NCBI GenBank assembly: GCA_028692535.1
Contig: JAQUXD010000030.1
Coordinates: 1 to 15,603, forward strand
DNA length: 15,603 nt
DNA from: Eubacteriales bacterium
Lineage (GTDB): Bacteria > Bacillota > Clostridia > Peptostreptococcales > Anaerovoracaceae
Direction: 5' to 3'
This document shows positions 13,454 to 15,603 of this stretch, piece after piece (the stretch's first letter is position 1; the number at the start of each line of letters is the position of its first letter). The position numbers and the translations under genes are program-made. Below the pieces are notes generated by a model. It was not told the origin of the DNA and did no database searches. It saw nothing but the letters and a program-made list of their open reading frames with translations.

Positions 13454-14448
13454 CAATATTCATTGCCATTCTGATGTTTTGCGGGCTGGTTTTTGTCCAT
13501 GAATTAGGACACTTCGCCGCGGCAAAATCAGTAGGCATCAAAGTAAACGAGTTTTCCATCGGCATGGGGCCGGTGCTTTTTCAACGGAAACGAGGAGAGA
13601 CGGAGTATTCTCTACGGGCTTTTCCTATCGGCGGATATTGCAAAATGGAGGGGGAAGACGAAGACAGTCCGGATGAAAGAGCGTTCAACCGACAGCCTGC
13701 CTGGGCGAAGATCCTGGTCATCGTAGCAGGTTCGTTTATGAACATCCTTGCGACGATCCTTATTCTTGCGACCATACTTACCTATTCGGGTTCATATACA
13801 ACCATTCTGGATCAGGTGCCGGAAGGTTATCCCGCATGGGAAGCAGGTCTGCTGCCGGGAGACGAGATCGTGGCCATCGACGGACAACGCCAGGAGGAAT
13901 GGATCGAAGTGGTCACTGCCATTGCCGAGAGTCGGGGAGAATCCATCTCTGTTACAGTCCTTCGCAACGGCTCAGAACAAACGTTTATCAGCGCCCTCGA
14001 AGAAAACGAGGAAGGGCGAAGGGTGATCGGGATCACGCCGTTACGGTCTCACTCGTTGTTGCTTGGGACAAAGGAAGCTCTTAAGACAACGGCTGCCATG
14101 ACAGTGGCCATGGGGGACTTTCTCAGTAAGCTTGTGACCGGACAAGCTTCTTCGGCGGATGTGGTAGGTCCTGTGGGTATCGTCACCATCATCGGTCAGC
14201 AGGCGAAATACGGGTTGATCAATGTGATCTATCTGATGGCGATGATCAGTCTGAATCTTGGCATTGTGAATCTGTTGCCGTTGCCTGCTCTGGACGGAGG
14301 ACGCCTTTTGTTCGTTCTGATCCGCGCGCTTACAGGCGGCCGCATCAGCGACGACGCGGAAGCCCGTGTGCACATGATCGGCATGGTCCTTCTGATGGGG
14401 CTGATGTTGTTCCTGGTATTCAAAGATACGTTTCAATTTATTTTGTGA
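13450..14448 (+). CDS. rseP: RseP/RasP-type site-2 intramembrane zinc metalloprotease
   Basis: The 332-residue membrane protein is an M50B site-2 protease that cleaves membrane-bound anti-sigma factors or signal-peptide remnants. The N-terminal membrane segment contains the zinc motif HELGH (His17, Glu18, His21). A PDZ domain occupies about residues 115-190, including AWEAGLLPGDEIVAIDG. The third zinc ligand is Asp282 in NLLPLPALDGGRLLF, within a later membrane helix. It carries a single PDZ domain, as in Bacillota RasP, whereas E. coli RseP has two. The stop at 14446-14448 is eight bases before the IspG start. Confidence 0.95.
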   Translation: MTIFIAILMFCGLVFVHELGHFAAAKSVGIKVNEFSIGMGPVLFQRKRGETEYSLRAFPIGGYCKMEGEDEDSPDERAFNRQPAWAKILVIVAGSFMNILATILILATILTYSGSYTTILDQVPEGYPAWEAGLLPGDEIVAIDGQRQEEWIEVVTAIAESRGESISVTVLRNGSEQTFISALEENEEGRRVIGITPLRSHSLLLGTKEALKTTAAMTVAMGDFLSKLVTGQASSADVVGPVGIVTIIGQQAKYGLINVIYLMAMISLNLGIVNLLPLPALDGGRLLFVLIRALTGGRISDDAEARVHMIGMVLLMGLMLFLVFKDTFQFIL

Positions 14449-14456
14449 GGGCTGAA

Positions 14457-15536
14457 ATGAGAAGAGTGACCCGGACCGTCCGGTGCGGAAGTGTAATAAT
14501 TGGCGGAAACGCGCCCGTTTCGATCCAATCGATGACCAATACGGATACGCGCGATGCGAACGCCACGATCGCACAGATCCGAGCATTGGCAGCCGAAGGC
14601 TGTCAGATCGTTCGTGTGGCCGTTCCGGACGCGGAGGCGGCTGTGGCACTTGGAAGAATCAAGGCGGCGGTTTCGCTGCCGGTGGTAGCCGATATTCATT
14701 TTGATTATCGGCTGGCGCTGGAAGCCATGGATAACGGCGCCGACAAGATCCGCATCAATCCCGGAAACATCGGATCGAAAGATCGCTTGAAGGCGATTTA
14801 CGAGAAAGCGGCAGCGCTTCACATTCCCGTGCGGATCGGTGTCAATTCAGGCTCCCTTGAGAAAGAGCTCATTGCCAAATACGGAGGCGTCTGCGCAGAG
14901 GCGCTTTGCGAGAGCGCCTGCAATGCTGCTGCTTTTGCGGAAAGTCTTGGATTCTCGGATCTGGTCGTGTCTCTTAAATCTGCAGATGTGCCCATGAACC
15001 ATCAAGCCCACCGATTGTTTTCCGAACGCAGCGACCTGCCGCTTCACATCGGTCTTACGGAAGCAGGCGTAGGGCATCAAGCCAGGATCAAATCCTCAGT
15101 TGCTCTGGGCGCGCTGCTGCTGGAAGGCATCGGAGACACACTGCGCGTATCCCTGACCGGAGACCCGGTCCAGGAAGTGGTGTTGGCAAAGGAAATCCTG
15201 GAAGCAGCAGGTATACGAAGAACAGGCATCGACTTGGTTTCATGCCCCACCTGCGGACGGACCCGGGTAGACCTGCCCGCCATCGCCGAACAGATCAGGG
15301 ACGCGTTGGATCCTTTGTCAAAGACTCTTGCCGCGCGTGGAGAGTTTTTGCGTGTTGCGGTAATGGGTTGTGAAGTCAACGGACCGGGGGAAGCTGCCAA
15401 TGCGGACGTTGGCGTTGCCTGCGGCAAGGATGTGGGGCTGATTCTCGAGAAGGGAAAACCTGTCAAGACCGTTCCTCAGAGCGATATCGCAGATGAACTG
15501 ATCCGGTTGATTCGCAAAATAACTATTGCAAAATAA
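14457..15536 (+). CDS. ispG: 4-hydroxy-3-methylbut-2-enyl diphosphate synthase (flavodoxin/ferredoxin type)
   Basis: The 359-residue protein is IspG (GcpE), which reductively opens methylerythritol cyclodiphosphate in the MEP pathway. The N-terminal TIM barrel begins with the family's VIIGGNAPVSIQSMTNT stretch and includes KIRINPGNIG. The C-terminal part holds the [4Fe-4S] ligands Cys263 and Cys266 (CPTCGRT), Cys305 and Glu312 (GCEVNGPGE), the known three-Cys, one-Glu coordination. The ATG at 14457 has GAGG six bases upstream; a GTG at 14445 is in frame but overlaps that ribosome binding site and the rseP stop. It is the last complete gene in the window. Confidence 0.96.
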   Translation: MRRVTRTVRCGSVIIGGNAPVSIQSMTNTDTRDANATIAQIRALAAEGCQIVRVAVPDAEAAVALGRIKAAVSLPVVADIHFDYRLALEAMDNGADKIRINPGNIGSKDRLKAIYEKAAALHIPVRIGVNSGSLEKELIAKYGGVCAEALCESACNAAAFAESLGFSDLVVSLKSADVPMNHQAHRLFSERSDLPLHIGLTEAGVGHQARIKSSVALGALLLEGIGDTLRVSLTGDPVQEVVLAKEILEAAGIRRTGIDLVSCPTCGRTRVDLPAIAEQIRDALDPLSKTLAARGEFLRVAVMGCEVNGPGEAANADVGVACGKDVGLILEKGKPVKTVPQSDIADELIRLIRKITIAK

Positions 15537-15554
15537 CGGGCTGTATGATATCAT
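15526..15554 (+). promoter_or_regulatory. Possible promoter overlapping the ispG end
   Basis: TTGCAA (15526-15531) and TATCAT (15549-15554) are 17 bp apart. It would drive a gene beyond the window. Confidence 0.35.
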
Positions 15555-15577
15555 TCTAGCGGTATGAAGTTATTTCT

Positions 15578-15601
15578 AAAGAGTGGGAGGGCCCACTCTT
15601 T
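15578..15601 (+). terminator. Perfect hairpin after ispG, probable terminator
   Basis: AAAGAGTGGG (15578-15587) pairs perfectly with CCCACTCTTT (15592-15601) around an AGGG loop. The A and T ends of the stem resemble an intrinsic terminator, but the window ends before any further T run can be seen. It could also sit in the leader of the next gene. Confidence 0.55.
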
Positions 15602-15603
15602 CG

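Noticed and set aside
15537..15603. Start of a T-box or other riboswitch leader
   Set aside because: Only 67 bases are available, with a single hairpin and none of the recognisable T-box consensus; a terminator or simple leader is the safer reading.
1..15603. CRISPR arrays, insertion sequences or phage genes
   Set aside because: No repeat-spacer pattern, transposase, integrase or terminal inverted repeats were found in reading the window.

Overview
The window looks like a chromosomal segment of an anaerobic, Gram-positive-type bacterium, most likely of class Clostridia or a close Bacillota relative. Three things point there: the gene order pyrH-frr-uppS-cdsA-dxr-rseP-ispG, the strong GGAGG-type ribosome binding sites, and a bacterial split pyrrolysyl-tRNA synthetase. 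The assignment is an inference from gene content; I cannot name a species.

Layout. (1) Positions 1-2644 hold a two-gene unit: a PLP-dependent group II decarboxylase and an overlapping aldo/keto reductase-like protein with a C-terminal double [4Fe-4S] domain. (2) Positions 2662-3207, minus strand, hold a YbaK/ProX-type prolyl-tRNA editing deacylase with a good promoter and a 12-bp perfect palindrome next to its predicted transcription start. (3) Positions 3311-9075 hold a dimethylamine-utilisation and pyrrolysine (Pyl, the 22nd amino acid) cluster. It contains a corrinoid protein (MtbC type), a dimethylamine methyltransferase (MtbB) whose frame crosses a TAG codon at 5121-5123, a leaky-looking terminator, a compact ATP-dependent corrinoid activator, a MetH-activation-domain-like protein, PylSc, tRNA-Pyl (anticodon CTA) and PylSn, then a terminator. 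(4) Positions 9107-15536 hold a housekeeping operon with its own extended -10 promoter: UMP kinase, ribosome recycling factor, a small unknown protein, undecaprenyl diphosphate synthase, CDP-diglyceride synthase, DXP reductoisomerase, an RseP-type site-2 protease and IspG. A hairpin follows at the window edge.

How the genes work together. MtbB should transfer a methyl group from dimethylamine to the cobalamin of MtbC. The DUF4445/ASKHA activator, perhaps with its translationally coupled MetH-activation-like partner, should rescue the corrinoid when Co(I) oxidises to Co(II). PylSn and PylSc charge tRNA-Pyl so that the MtbB TAG codon is read as Pyl. The Pyl biosynthesis genes pylB, pylC and pylD, and the second methyltransferase that would unload methyl-MtbC, are not in the window and must lie elsewhere if the system works. 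In the downstream operon Dxr and IspG belong to the MEP isoprenoid pathway and UppS uses its products for cell-wall lipid carrier synthesis.

The most interesting features are these. The pylSc-pylT-pylSn order has no pylBCD between the synthetase halves. The only two genes ending in TAG among the 17 in the window are mtbB and pylSc, both in the Pyl cluster. Read-through of the pylSc TAG would stay open across the entire tRNA-Pyl gene and end in a TGA overlapping the pylSn start. The corrinoid activator is short and carries an unusual N-terminal Cys cluster.
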